In this document: positions 34,901-46,149 of the stretch, in pieces
How positions within the stretch are numbered: position 1 is the stretch's first letter
How the letters are laid out: every line of letters starts with the position of its first letter
NCBI RefSeq assembly: GCF_025370935.1
Contig: NC_133473.1
Span: 12,351,196-12,415,195 of the forward strand
Length of the DNA: 64,000 bases
Direction: 5' to 3'
Source: Choristoneura fumiferana
Taxonomy: Eukaryota > Arthropoda > Insecta > Lepidoptera > Tortricidae
Position numbers and translations under genes: made by a program
The notes under the pieces: generated by a model
Told to the model about the DNA's origin: nothing
The model's database searches: none
What the model saw: the letters and a program-made list of their open reading frames with translations, nothing else

Positions 34901-36918
34901 GTCGGAAATTATTGTCACATATTTCCCGTTGTTGAATTTGTTTGTGACAATAGTTTCGGAATTATGGAGTTGTCGTCCACATCAGGCTGCGTCTCTGTGT
35001 GATTTTTAGGTTAGTAGTAATACAGAAAGTATTGTAGATGGGTATTCCCATTCAAAAGTATAATGACTTCATGCGTGTATATCTTTATAATATTTACATA
35101 ATTAAGCAGTGAAATAGCAATAATATTATACTTTTCACTTCTCATGCTCTTAAAATGTTACTTTAGTCTCTGCATATCGGGACTGAAGCTCCTTTTTATT
35201 TCCTAGGGATAGGGAGGGGGAAAAATACTTTATTTTTAAATTTACGTTGGAAACCCCTAAACAGCCAACATGGTGTTTGTGAATGGAGGATTTTAAGGCG
35301 TGGAAATAACCTCAAAATGACAACTGTGCAAAAATATAAAAAACACGATTTAATTTCGTGAAAAATAATTAATAATTACGAATATGAATCTATTCAATTA
35401 TATTAAGGATTAATTCATTTTATTATGCATACTCCAATTAGTTAATAGTTTTCAATTTTGAAACTGTTGGCTAAATATGCAAGCTTTTAAAGCGCCACTT
35501 CATAAACAATAAAAGAAAAGAAAAAACCGCGCAACTTTTTTTTGCTATCCGAATTTTGAACAGATGGCCTGACCATTAGTCGAGCGTACATTTTTAAAAA
35601 GTAATATTATAGTTTTGAACAAAACATTGTTTTTTTTTCTCGCACTCAAAGTGAAAAGTAGAGTGTTTAACGCGAGACTAAACAACCATAATTAATGCCA
35701 CTCGAACTGCCACTCTTGCTCTGCTCGAGTGGCTAAACATCTCGTGTCATTATGGCTTGTTTTGGTCCCTTGTTGAACAATCTACTATTAATTTGACGAT
35801 CTGTTTGTATCGCAACAAACTGCATGTGTCGACGATTTCCATACTCACCTATTATTTGAGTGGATTGAATGAAAATATTAACAAATTGGCCTGCAGCTGG
35901 ATAATACAGTAAATTCTCATATCCTCATATTAGCGTTTCCCCTTCAGTCGAGGGTGACTGGCCCTGCGGCCCACAAAGGGGATGCAACCTCAGCAATTGC
36001 GTTAAATCAGCAGCTCTATTGGATTAAAAGTGTATCATATTCGAACATAGTTTTCAATATATGTACTCACCGTGATTACGCGGAGGGTTATATTGAACTA
36101 GCAGCGAATATAGTGAACTACTACCAGCAGAACGGTACGCAAACAAATTTACTTGCAAGTTTTCTTCAGAGATCGATAAGGTCGAGTGATTTGATTTGGT
36201 CGTCGAAGGCCCGAGTCGAAGAGTTTCTTTTCGAGGGAGGCGGCCGTGCCTACGGAACTGTCGCGAGACCAATATTGCCAAGGAAATTAGTTTATGTAAA
36301 ATGTAGAACAGGTACAAGAATATCTAAGGGAAAATAAAAATGTAGAGGGAATATTTGAAATCAATTCAATTTGCCTGTTACTCTTACGTTATAAGAAGTC
36401 GTCTGTGCCAAATACAATTACAGATGGGATATTAAAGCGGCGTTTGACTAAACAGGAACAATCATTGACTATTAATTCGATAAACGATCTGAAATTCTAT
36501 ATAAAAGTCACACGACGTTTTCAAATAATCAGGTTCGTAATGATAAACTCTTTGAAATAATTATCACAAGGGCTGCTAGGTCGGAGACGAAGCGCGTGAA
36601 TATTTGCATGGCTTGCGAAACTACTCAATCACAGGGCGTCAAATTTAATAGTTTACCTCAAATTAGCGCAGCGAACTGGCATAAAGTGAATTACCATTAC
36701 CATTTAGATACGAGTTCTAAATAACCGCGAAGTAACGTCATTTACATAATCAATTAAAATATCAATTACTCTCCAGGTAAGCCCTCTCATAAGAACAGAC
36801 GTGGAAGACGTGCTTGCCTCTGCACCTATCTATAAATAATAATTATTTCCATTTTTAATACTGAATCGGATCTCTCGAAAACGTACATCATTATACAGTT
36901 TTGATTTTATTGTTGCAG
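31986..36918. other. Mostly unique intronic sequence, candidate conserved blocks
   Basis: No delimited transposon. The blocks at about 32690-33140, 33770-33960 and 34680-35000 are low-repeat and complex with interspersed TTAATT/TAATTA cores. They resemble conserved intronic non-coding DNA more than decayed repeats, but conservation cannot be seen from one sequence. A 127-codon frame at 35954-36337 is the longest here; it has no recognised domain. Confidence 0.3.
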
Positions 36919-37071
36919 GTAAGAATCGTAACAGTGGGAAAATGCTTTCAAGAAATACGCCGTAACGAAGTACTACAAAAAGAGATTTATATATATCTTA
37001 ACTTGGACACGAATTTATGCAAAGCGATGGCTTGCTGCCAGCAGCCGAGACTGCATCCAGATGCAGCCGCG
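36919..37071 (+). CDS. Candidate exon (weak), unrecognised product
   Basis: TTTTATTGTTGCAG is a good acceptor and GCG|GTACGT a good donor around 153 bp. The segment is open in phase 0 for 51 codons and reads VRIVTVGKCFQEIRRNEVLQ near the start and CCQQPRLHPDAAA at the end. It cannot follow exon c directly, because phase 1 gives an early stop. No homologous protein is recognised, so chance is the likelier explanation. Confidence 0.15.
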
Positions 37072-37825
37072 GTACGTCCAATTACATCTCAACCCTAAAA
37101 TATAACGATATGACCGGAATACAAATTAACTAAATAAATCAATAGCCGACAAAGGAGGAATTCTTTTATTAAATGCAAGTTATGCTAAGTTGATTCCATA
37201 ATTTGAATTGTGACGTGAATTGCAAAGTGTCGTTGAAAGGTTTTACATTCTAAATTGCTCCGCTCTTGAGATGCAACAAAATTGTATGCCTTTAAAACTG
37301 TATCGGTAATCTGGGCGCCAACATCGTCATACGACAAGCTTCTGTAATGAAGTGAATTTTTCCTAGAAAATATGTTAAATAAAAAAGATGGCTTCACTAT
37401 CACGTTTATTACAGCTTCTAAACTAAAAGGAACAGTCTCAATTAGGTTGCTATTGGTTTTAATGAATCTGCGGGAGCCTAGGACGTATAATGTCAGAATC
37501 ACTTTCAACTTAAGTATTAGCTGCCGGTCGCGTAAACTTCGATGAGGAAACTTTAGAGACCATTACGCGACTAGTTAGGTACCGTATACGTATACATGGT
37601 ATTTACGTCGCCGCCCTTGTGCTTTAGTGTTCGTCATAATATTATTATGTCACCCTATTAAAAATTATAACGTTAGAAGCTTGTTTATGCAGAAGCATGT
37701 AATACGCATAAAAGATGGGAATATTATATAGTTTTAAAAGTTTTGAACTTTGTATGTGTTACGTACAGTGAATACATGAGACGACTGTGATTATGCTAGT
37801 TATGTTGATTTTTTATCTTGTATTT

Positions 37826-37915
37826 TGTTTGTTTGTTTATACTCTTTATTGTACAAAAAGGTTACCAAAGAAAAATAAAGTGTTAAGAACAAAGGCGGGC
37901 TTACTCATATCCCTG
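37826..37915 (-). mobile_element. LINE 3'-UTR fragment (minus strand), copy 3
   Basis: TGTTTGTTTATACTCTTTATTGTACAAAAAGG then GTGTTAAGAACAAAGGCGGGCTTA matches the 6296 copy closely but is shorter. Confidence 0.6.
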
Positions 37916-38718
37916 ACTATTTTTGGGTATTGCAGCGTATATGACTAAAAACGGAACCGTAATTGTTTCGTTCTGTTCGTATATCGTAGGTAGAAATGCT
38001 ACGTGTTTAAAAAGTTGAGGGTGTATTTTGTTCAATCAATCGATCGATCATTTATTTTCTAAGAACGATTAATTGCTAGGTACATATTTCTGTAGTTAAA
38101 ACATTCCATACATGCAACTGAGGGAGAATTTATAAGAAATCCTGCCCTATATATTTTTTATATATGTATTAACGATAAAGTGTGGTAACTACACAAATAG
38201 ACAAATCTTTAAAAATGATTAGAAGGTTTATAATTAGCCTAAAATTGAAGAAAACTTTATTCCTACCACGGTTAACTTTTAAAACGTAGAATCAATAATC
38301 AAAGTGCATAAGTAATAATTAATTCCAACGAAAATTGATTTGAACAATGCAAATTAGTTTATCGCCTAAAATTGCTATTCATACATAAATAGAAGACGTA
38401 ACGATTAGTGAGAAGGTTTTTTCATCTTTTCAGCCACTACACTAATTAAAACATTCAGATTTATGAATTCATAATTCTATAATCAGTTTTCATATCCCAG
38501 TCAATATTGAACACGAGGCGGTAAAGCTAATATTTATTAGTTAATCATCAGTAGCTTGATGTTCGCGCGGCAACTCATAAATAAAATGATTGCGCCCGTT
38601 GTCATCCGACCTATTTAACCAAAAAGCGTGACGGCATTAATCACTTAATTATACATCCTACCATTCACATGCATGAATCACAGTGGCGATTTCAATCGAT
38701 TGCTATCATTTCTGTTCT

Positions 38719-38911
38719 GGGCATTTTCAGAAAAAGTTGTTAAATTGACTTTTGTTTTAAATTTGGATGAAATTTCGTTTTCCTTCTCAGAATCAGGAGC
38801 ACTTTCGATTGTAATAGGAGGATAAAAGTATCCCAGGTTTTTTTCCCAGGAAAACGAAATTTCGTCCAAATTAAAAAAAAGCCATTACGACTACTTTTTC
38901 TGAAAACGCCC
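38719..38911. mobile_element. MITE with GGGCATTTTCAGAAAAAGT termini
   Basis: GGGCATTTTCAGAAAAAGT and GATGAAATTTCGTTTTCC at the left are mirrored by GGAAAACGAAATTTCGTCC and ACTTTTTCTGAAAACGCCC at the right. Arms are about 65 bp. The 63-codon minus-strand frame is translated repeat. No clear target duplication. Confidence 0.65.
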
Positions 38912-39230
38912 TTTTTGCAGTGCTTTATTGCCCCGCCATTTTTGCGTGGTCTTATAATTAGCTACATAGTGTGTATTAGCTAGCAGGGAGGCGGGTTTGA
39001 GTGCATGTTTGGTCCACTGTACCAAATCCCCGTCATTGATTATGTATGTGTGCTGAGCCCGAGACGGGAGCTGGCGACCCTATCAACTTGAATGCCGGCT
39101 AGTAATGCGCGTAGTTGCACTATAATCGGGCTACGAGTTATTGAAATATTAGGTTAGATTTAGTCGCAGAATAGGCCAGTGTTAAAAATCTAAATCGCCA
39201 GTTAGATTATCAGAAAATATTGGACACGTA

Positions 39231-40158
39231 TTTTTAGGGTTCCGTACCCAAAACGTGCCAACGGAACCCTATTACTGAGACTCCACTGTCTGTCTGTCTG
39301 TCTGTCCGTCTGTCACAAGGCCGTAATAGTTAGACACTTGAAGTTTTCAAAGATTATATATATTACTGTCGCCGCTATAACAACAAATAAGTACTAAAAA
39401 CAGGCCAAGAGCGTGTCAGGCACGCCCAAGATATGGTTCCGTAGCCATTACGAAAAAATCAAGTAATATTATTCTAGTTTTTTTTTTAAATTTCCACCCC
39501 TCAGTTTAGATTTTGATGGGACGCTCGATTTTAATGAAAATTTGCACTTTAAAGTTGAATTTTTCGAAAACAGATCACTGAATCGAAGAATCGTTTTCGC
39601 AACCCTGCGATATTTTTATAAGACCTATCCAACGTCCAACGTTACCCCACACTATAGTGTGTACCCTATAGGGTTAGTCGAGAAAAAAAATCACCCCCAC
39701 TTTTACATGTACATATGGGAGGTATTTTTTTATTTTATCACTGTCGGCGTGACTGATATGTCCATGCCAAATACCAGCTTTCTAGTACTGTCTCTGAGCT
39801 TAGCCGCGGACAGACAGACAGACAGGCAGATGGACAGACATGGCGAAACTATAAGGGTTTCTAGTTGACTACGAAACAGAAGGAGGGCTCCCATACAACA
39901 AGCGTATTTTTTTGCCGTTTTTTTGCTTGATATTAAATAACGGCAACAGGTAGACGCTTGAAATATTCACAGAAGATTTAGTTTTATAATCAATTTAAAA
40001 ATAAATAATTTAATTAAAATGAAATAAATATTTAAGGGGGCTCCCATACAATAAACTTGTTTTTTTTTTTTCGTTTTTTGCTAATGTCTAATGTTGTATA
40101 GATAATGGAATACGGAACCCTCCGTGCGCGAATCCGACTCGCACTTCGCCGGTGTTTT
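39231..40158 (-). repeat. GGTTCCGTACC-type dispersed repeat, long copy
   Basis: On the minus strand it opens with CCGGCGAAGTGCGAGTCGGA / GGAGGGTTCCGTATTCC near 40158 and ends GGGTACGGAACCCTAAAAA at 39231. It includes (GACA)n/(GTCT)n blocks at 39286-39310 and 39805-39840 and the TATGGGAGCCCCCTTAAA segment. This is a very common lepidopteran repeat; other copies are at 9331, 43019 and 49597. The middle (about 39500-39860) is probably another family inserted or fused. The 108-codon frame there is not a gene. Confidence 0.6.
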
Positions 40159-41154
40159 ATAATATGACGTCACGCCGTACAACACTTAGTATGGCATGAC
40201 GCCATGGCCTCCAAATATTGAATTTTGACACGCTTCATTTTGTATTTTTTATTCGTAATATTGCGGGTTTTCATAGGTTTAAGTAGATAGCTGTACTTCT
40301 CGAACCACAATTTCTTCATCCATTTTTTGAGCAATTAATTCACTTACAGACTTAGCTGAACAAAATAATAAATGGTTTTAATTATAGTCATAATACGTGA
40401 TCGCCTGGTTATTGTAGCGTCAACAAAAATACATTTTACCTATGTGTAAATTTCAGTTGATAAACAGACTGACAGACGGACAGCAAAGCGACGGTATTAA
40501 GGTTCCAAAGCTAAGTGAAGAGTCAAAATATACAATCAACTTGCAAAATAAATGCAACTAAACACTACAAACAAAACAACGCTTCCGAACAGCACTGGTT
40601 AGTTAATCCAAATTGTTTTTTAATAAAATTTTCTAATCGGCTATGTTTGAAAGATAAAGAGTTGTTTGACAGCCATGTTTATAAAAGACTAGTGGGAGTT
40701 ATAGGCGGGCGCTTGTCTAATGGAGCCCGGGCCTTCCGGCGGGGAGCCAACGGGCATTTAATCCTGCTCTGAATTATGTGTTGATGCCCCAGACCCGGAA
40801 AACGCACCCTGTCCGCGCCCCAGTAATTTCACTTTTTATTATACGCCTCTTTCGGCTAGTTTCTGTTTGTACCGCTATCCCTCGCATATAATAAGTTATT
40901 CAAGGTCCTATTTTATTACCTGGAAATAATTTGAACAAACACGGTGATTAGGAAGGACGAATTTTTATAGTAACAAGAACATCGACACGCTGTGTAATAA
41001 ATACGGATAAACATCTTACATGGAAATAAACATTATCTCTTTTACATATTTTACTTTAAAAAAAACTTACCTACGACTAGAAGTAAGTCCTTGAAACTTC
41101 AAAGCGTAACGTACAAGATTCTCTAACCAACTCGAAACTGTAAACTCGACTCGC

Positions 41155-41203
41155 TAAACTCGATTTAAGACGTGAGTTATCCGTTACAATATCATTGAAT
41201 ATT
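41155..41203. repeat. Single arm of the 28697 MITE family
   Basis: TAAACTCGATTTAAGACGTG then AGTTATCCGTTACAATATCA matches the right arm of the palindromic element at 28697-28855. The left arm is missing. Confidence 0.6.
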
Positions 41204-41313
41204 CTCTAACCATTTTCTTTAAATTCCTAGTGGGTACCATTATCGCATTATTCTTGACAATATGTGAAGATTTTGGTATGCAGTTTAAGCTCAAAAATAG
41301 TTGAACCTCTTAG

Positions 41314-41457
41314 TACAGTCAGGATCAGAAGTGGACGACCTGTTACGGTGCTCAAAATGATCTACACGCGACTCTACTACTAAGGTACTCGTAATAATAG
41401 AGTGATTAGATCATTTTGAGCCTCACAATCGCTCATTTACTTCTGCTGCAAACTGTA
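41314..41457. mobile_element. Short inverted-repeat element (TACAGT termini, mariner-type?)
   Basis: TAGTACAGTCAGGATCAGAA and GTGCTCAAAATGATCTA on the left are mirrored by TAGATCATTTTGAGCC and TTCTGCTGCAAACTGTACTA on the right. The TACAGT ends would fit Tc1/mariner-type MITEs using TA targets. Confidence 0.55.
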
Positions 41458-41585
41458 CTATATCGCAGTAAACAGCAATTCTGAGGCAATCTTTGTATCT
41501 GACTGTATTAAGATAAGTCGATTTGTGTTTAACATTATCTTTTATATTTATGGTGCATTATTCGTTAAATGTAGATCTATACTTA

Positions 41586-41726
41586 GGGGCTGTTTCACCA
41601 TCCACTGATTAGCGTTAACCGACGGTTAAATGTGATGCCGTCTCCGTCTATTCGAACAAAACAAATAGAGACGGCATCACACCTAACCATCAGTTAACAC
41701 TAATCAATGGATGGTGAAACAGCCCC
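41586..41726. mobile_element. PIF/Harbinger-type MITE with TTA target duplication
   Basis: GGGGCTGTTTCACCATCCA and TGGATGGTGAAACAGCCCC are perfect 19-bp inverted ends, and the palindrome continues inward to GACGGCATCACA. TTA flanks both sides directly (41583-41585 and 41727-41729). Length is 141 bp. Confidence 0.75.
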
Positions 41727-42096
41727 TTAATGTGTTAAAATAAGTAGGTATATATTTGCTTACAACAACTTTCAGAAATCATTGACGTGAAAAGCTCGAG
41801 AGCTTTAATAGAAATAAAACTGACCGATCTATTTCCATCAAACTGCATCATAAAGATCGATCGGCAGCTCGCTTGGTCAGTAATAGCACAGGTTAACCTA
41901 ATCTCGTTAGAGCATGTTTGGAGCCGGGCAAGGTTAGGGCAAAAACAGCGTACCTCGTATTCCCCGTATTCCCGGTATTCCCTGATGTAATTACCCAGGC
42001 CTCGCCTGAACGGTCCGCCTAATACATTGACCGATGTTCGATGAACGCAGCACTGCGTTTTCGGGCTGTTTATAACGTACCCGTTGACTCACGAGG

Positions 42097-42128
42097 TATA
42101 AATAGAGCCTGTCGACACTGTTTTAGTC
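42097..42128 (+). promoter_or_regulatory. Possible core promoter (TATAAATAG)
   Basis: GAGGTATAAATAGAGCC is a textbook TATA box. The downstream sequence TTTTAGTCC places an initiator-like TTAGT with its A at 42125, 28 bp from the first T. It lies in a complex, GC-balanced block (41900-42150). It could be an alternative promoter in the long intron, a short nested gene, or chance. Confidence 0.3.
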
Positions 42129-43018
42129 CCAGCAGTTTGTCCCGTAGTAATTAAATGTTACATTAACGTTTAGATCGAATATTTGGTGAAATACGACTTA
42201 ATAACGAAAAAGTTAAACGTTTTTGTTAATATGAGAGGTTATTCTTCTAGATCTTAGAATAGGTATAAAGTACAGATGAATAGCTAGGTTGAGTAAGCAT
42301 CACACTTACCAGGCCATAAATATTTTGTAAATATGTCGCCAAAAACTGGCTTTTTTGCACAAATGGACGTGAACCAATTGTTTTTTAATATTTTTTCGAA
42401 TATGGGCAAAAGGAAAGAACCGCTTTTTATTAATACGTAAGTACTAACCACTTGCAGTCATTTTCTGACTGATCTGACACCGTATCGGTAAATCTAAAAT
42501 TACTCTCAAGTTAGTACCTTTTTCAACAGACTGAAACGTGTAGGCCGTTCCATAACACTGATATTCATTCACATATTTAACATCATTTCATGAAAACCCA
42601 CTTTCAGACTGTTTCAGGCCAAGTTACAGTGCACATGTGTTGTTTTTTTTTACTTTTGTTAACCAATTTCTTAGAGCAACAAGGCGTCGAAAAAACAACT
42701 TTTCGTTGTTCAATCTGTAAACCGAGATAAGGCTGACATGCACGATGCTATGATAGAGCGTTTTTGTGCCTCCAAGGCTACACGGCGCAGGTATACGCAA
42801 ATTGAATAATGCTTGCAGGCTAACGCAGTTATGGTGAATTAAAAGTAGATATTCTCACCGGAACTGGTAAATCGAGTTACCGCTGCGGAAATCAACTTTG
42901 AACGTAGCCTCTAACAACAAATACCCAGCCCAAGATATAAAGTGCTTCTATAAACTACCTTGATTATTTAAGATGACATGATGATGATGTGCAAATATGA
43001 CACTTAAATGTCTAGATT

Positions 43019-43155
43019 TAAAAAATCGGCCAAGTGCGAATCGGACTCGCTCACGAAGGGATCCGTACCATTACCTATACAACATGAGACATTAGCAAAA
43101 AAACGTTTGTTGTATGGGAGCCCCCTTAAATTTTTAGTATAGTCATAGTCATAGT
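43019..43155 (+). repeat. GGTTCCGTACC-type dispersed repeat, 5' part, cut by gap
   Basis: AAAAATCGGCCAAGTGCGAA, TCGGACTCGCTCACGAAGG and the minus-strand-like TATGGGAGCCCCCTTAAA identify the family. It ends in AGTCATAGTCATAGT right at the assembly gap. Confidence 0.6.
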
Positions 43156-43255
43156 NNNNNNNNNNNNNNNNNNNNNNNNNNNNNNNNNNNNNNNNNNNNN
43201 NNNNNNNNNNNNNNNNNNNNNNNNNNNNNNNNNNNNNNNNNNNNNNNNNNNNNNN
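43156..43255. other. Assembly gap (100 N)
   Basis: Exactly 100 N, the usual placeholder for a gap of unknown size. It separates a dispersed repeat from a LINE fragment, so any reading frame running across it is an artefact. Confidence 0.99.
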
Positions 43256-43886
43256 ATAATTTTTTATCGCCATGTGGTGTGTCCCTGATCTTACAATTCG
43301 TAGGTTTGTGAATGAACTAACTAATTTATCTCTTTTCCTTAAGCCAGCTCTACAATAGTTGTCTCTCTCGTGGCCAAACAAATGTTTATACTTTTTAACA
43401 AATTTACTGATTTCTAATATATATATTGATGTCAAAGTTAATATTTTTAAAGAGGTGAAATGTGGTCTGCAGCTTTCTCTCCCCTTTAAGTTAACTAGAA
43501 TCCTGATGCATTTCTTTTGCAATATAAAAAGTTTATTACAGTATGTGCTATTACCCCATAGAATTACGCCATACGATAGCCAGGCATGCGCATAAGCATA
43601 GTATGCTGTCATTGCTGTTCTTAAATCTGTACATTTTTTTAACTCATAGAGAGCGTATGTGAATCTCGATAGTTTGCATGGCACCTTATCCACATGGCCC
43701 TTCCAGTTAAATTCCGAATCAATTTCTATTCCCAATAGACCACATGAATTTACAAATCCTATTTCTTGTTTATCAAACGAGTATTTTAAGGTTAATGGTA
43801 ATTTTTGACGTGGTTTAACTTGTATTAGTTTTGTTACCAGTCTGTTATTTGTTTCATGTTTATATTTAAGTTTTGTTCTAATTCCT
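43256..43886 (-). pseudogene. Non-LTR retrotransposon reverse transcriptase, C-terminal part
   Basis: Read leftwards from about 43886, the minus strand is open to the gap at 43255. It carries LGIEIDSEFNWKGHVDKV, then AMTAYYAYAHAWLSYGVILW, then GNSTYCNKLFILQKKCIRIL and SCRPHFTSLKILTLTSIYIL. This is the region just after the catalytic domain in jockey/CR1-type LINE ORF2 proteins, as known from many lepidopteran elements. The catalytic YxDD motif lies further upstream and is absent, so this copy is 5'-truncated. The 3' end is lost in the gap. A TGA lies immediately upstream of 43886. Confidence 0.8.
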
Positions 43887-44859
43887 CATTTTTATTACAT
43901 ATATTTATATATATTAATTATTTATTTTTAAGTGAATATACAACTAAATATTTTGTTTTTAGTTAATTTTGTTTATTCTGTTTTTAGTATTTGCTTTTAT
44001 AGTGGCAACAGAAATACATAATCTGTGAAAATTTCTACTGTCTAGCTATCACGGTTCACGAGATACTGTAACGGTTCGGATGTGTCACACGACCGTCACT
44101 GGGAATAAATTAGTAGAAAATTGTTAGTGGGGCCATCTATGAAGGTTTGATGGAAACTCGAAACAAAAACATGTCGACAAAGACAGTTAAATAAGAGTAA
44201 TTGAGATTAGAATGTCGATGTAATTAAAGCAGGGATAATTTAGCAGTCAATTTAATGAGTAAATGTTAAATTTAATTGGAGATTAGAATTGTGTTGTTCG
44301 GGTATAATAATTAATGTAAAAAAACGCCATCTATGGTCAATTAGAGGAATTAATAGTAGGCGTCATGGAAAACTAGTGAACTAATGCCGAACTGGGTTTA
44401 GCGGCAGATTAACCTGGGAGGCTATTTAGTTAGTTTCACGTGGGAATTATAGAGGTCGCTTTTGGTAATGGAAATGTAAATTTTATCTAAAAACAAGAAA
44501 TATGGTCACAAATTCATCAAAAATAGACTTGATATAGTAATAGAATCATTAGTATTAGTCTAGAGTAGATCTTAGATACATTTGATGTTAATAATTAGGT
44601 TAATTTAAAGAAATATCAACGAAAGCATCATGGAAAGGGCAATTTGTCGAAATTAGCTAAATAAGTTAAGAAAAACCGAAAATGCAAGCATTACGTAATC
44701 ATAGTATAGATTATTGGTTCATTATCTATTATAAATTTAAGTTTTCATTCAAAACGGAGTAGTATTAGCAGAGTAATTACACATTTAGTTAAGACGAAAT
44801 TACAAGTACTCTGTCGCACTGACTTAAAGTAGGAACGTGGCGAAATTATAAGCAAATTT
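43887..44859. other. AT-rich stretch between LINE fragment and second gap
   Basis: Contains CGCCATCTATGGTCAATTAG and GTGGGGCCATCTATGAAGG, two similar phrases about 200 bp apart, but no delimited element was recognised. A retrotransposon UTR or LTR interrupted by the gap is possible. Confidence 0.3.
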
Positions 44860-44959
44860 NNNNNNNNNNNNNNNNNNNNNNNNNNNNNNNNNNNNNNNNN
44901 NNNNNNNNNNNNNNNNNNNNNNNNNNNNNNNNNNNNNNNNNNNNNNNNNNNNNNNNNNN
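44860..44959. other. Assembly gap (100 N)
   Basis: Exactly 100 N. It ends 24 bp before the left terminus of the hAT element, whose repeats may have contributed to the assembly break. Confidence 0.99.
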
Positions 44960-44975
44960 TATTCAGTGGAAGCAC

Positions 44976-44983
44976 ATTGCAGT
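44976..44983. repeat. Left target-site duplication of the hAT element (ATTGCAGT)
   Basis: Identical to 46142-46149 on the other side of the element. Confidence 0.85.
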
Positions 44984-46141
44984 TAAGGTCCGACCGAGAT
45001 CTCGGTCTCGGTCTCGGTTTGGCAATTCTCGGCCAAAAATCGGGCCGATAATCTCGGTCTCGGTCTCGGCCCAAAACAGCCGAGATTCTCGGCCGCGGCC
45101 GAGACTCAACGGCGGCACTCAATTTAAATTTTGGCGCGCGGTTTACCGCAGTGGCACGAGCTTTCCTTGGGATTTTGATTGGTCGCCCCGCCCGGGCTCG
45201 GTGCGTGTGGTACTTGCAACTCATTGACACCCGCTAAGGAGAGTAACAAGTCACAACTTGCTCATTTCTTTTCGATAAAGATGGTTAATAGGTAAAGTAG
45301 TTTGATTTACGTGAAAATTAATGTAAGGATTGTGAGAATACCTTATCGTACAAGTGATTAACTGATTTACATTGTGAAAAGCTGTAGTTTAAATTAGAGG
45401 TACTTAAAGAGGAAGGTAAGTAAATTGACTTATTGTTTTACACTTAGTCTTGTTAATGTTTGAATTTGATGAGTTTAGGTATATTTATCGTAACATTTAT
45501 TATATTTTTTGGTGACTTAATGATGAATGCCTAACGATGTAGTAATTAAGTAATTAATCTTATTAAGTTTTAGCGATCGTAATAATGGAAACAGTTTGGA
45601 ATTTGCGAGCACTTTCCGATTGTTTATAAATAAATTATATACCTACAATTTTACCATAATGGAATTGTACGTACGTAGTCGGTTTATTTGTGTTTCTTTG
45701 TAAAAAAAAACATCCCAGACTCCCAGTTAATTCAAGGGCAATGTTTCCGCTTAAAAGTAAATTAAAATACACTTGGGGTTGTAAAAAATTAACATAGATT
45801 AACAAATTTTTATCAGCACCACCAACAAGTGTTGCCAGTGAACAGCTGTTCAGTCGGGCTGGACAGTTGTACGACGAAAGACGGCATAATTTGACAGGGT
45901 ACAATGCCGAAAAATTGCTTTTTTTATCGTACAATATTGCTCTTTTTGATTTCGACTATTGAGTTTGTTTGTAGAACACTGAGTAATATTTAATTAAACA
46001 TAATAAAACATTTTTCCATTCAAAATGCGTTTTTTTAGGTAAAAAAAAATTAAATTACAGTAAAAAAAAAACTTTTTTTTGTGTCTCGGTCTCGGTCTCG
46101 GGTCTCGGCCGAGATTAAAAAAGCAGTCTGGTCGGACCTTA
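44984..46141 (+). mobile_element. hAT transposon, internally deleted, with 8-bp target duplication
   Basis: The ends TAAGGTCCGACC and GGTCGGACCTTA are perfect 12-bp inverted repeats. ATTGCAGT flanks both sides exactly (44976-44983 and 46142-46149), the 8-bp duplication characteristic of hAT elements. Next to each terminus lie clustered CTCGGTCTCGG subterminal repeats (44995-45110 and 46084-46114), typical of hAT transposase binding regions. The 1158-bp body keeps only the last part of a transposase (45798-45962), so it is a non-autonomous deletion derivative. The intact flanking duplication suggests fairly recent insertion. Confidence 0.85.
45798..45962 (+). pseudogene. hAT transposase C-terminal dimerisation domain remnant
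   Basis: The plus-strand frame reads SAPPTSVASEQLFSRAGQLY, then DERRHNLTGYNAEKLLFLSY, then NIALFDFDY and a TGA stop. The PPTSVASEQLFS-AG block followed by R-N(L)-EKLLFL is the signature of the hAT C-terminal dimerisation region (as in ZBED-type transposases). An in-frame TAG at 45795-45797 lies just upstream, so the catalytic part is missing or destroyed. Native stop and full C-terminus are retained. A minus-strand frame over the same region is a shadow. Confidence 0.85.
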
Positions 46142-46149
46142 ATTGCAGT
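46142..46149. repeat. Right target-site duplication of the hAT element (ATTGCAGT)
   Basis: Identical to 44976-44983. Confidence 0.85.

Noticed and set aside
35954..36337. A 127-codon plus-strand frame
   Set aside because: No recognisable domain, no splice context linking it to other exons, and the opposite strand is open too. Likely chance.
43004..43735. A 243-codon minus-strand reading frame taken as one protein
   Set aside because: It runs through 100 N. Only the part right of 43255 is reverse transcriptase; the left part is translated GGTTCCGTACC-type repeat.
44745..45230. A 161-codon minus-strand frame with Arg/Pro-rich repeats
   Set aside because: It crosses the second gap, and its repeats are simply translated CTCGGT subterminal repeats of the hAT element.
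45635..45934. A 99-codon minus-strand frame
   Set aside because: It is antisense to the hAT dimerisation-domain remnant and resembles no protein.
44984..46141. A piggyBac element, because TTAA appears at both ends
   Set aside because: The 8-bp ATTGCAGT duplication fits exactly if the ends are TAAGGTCCGACC, and the coding remnant is hAT, not piggyBac.
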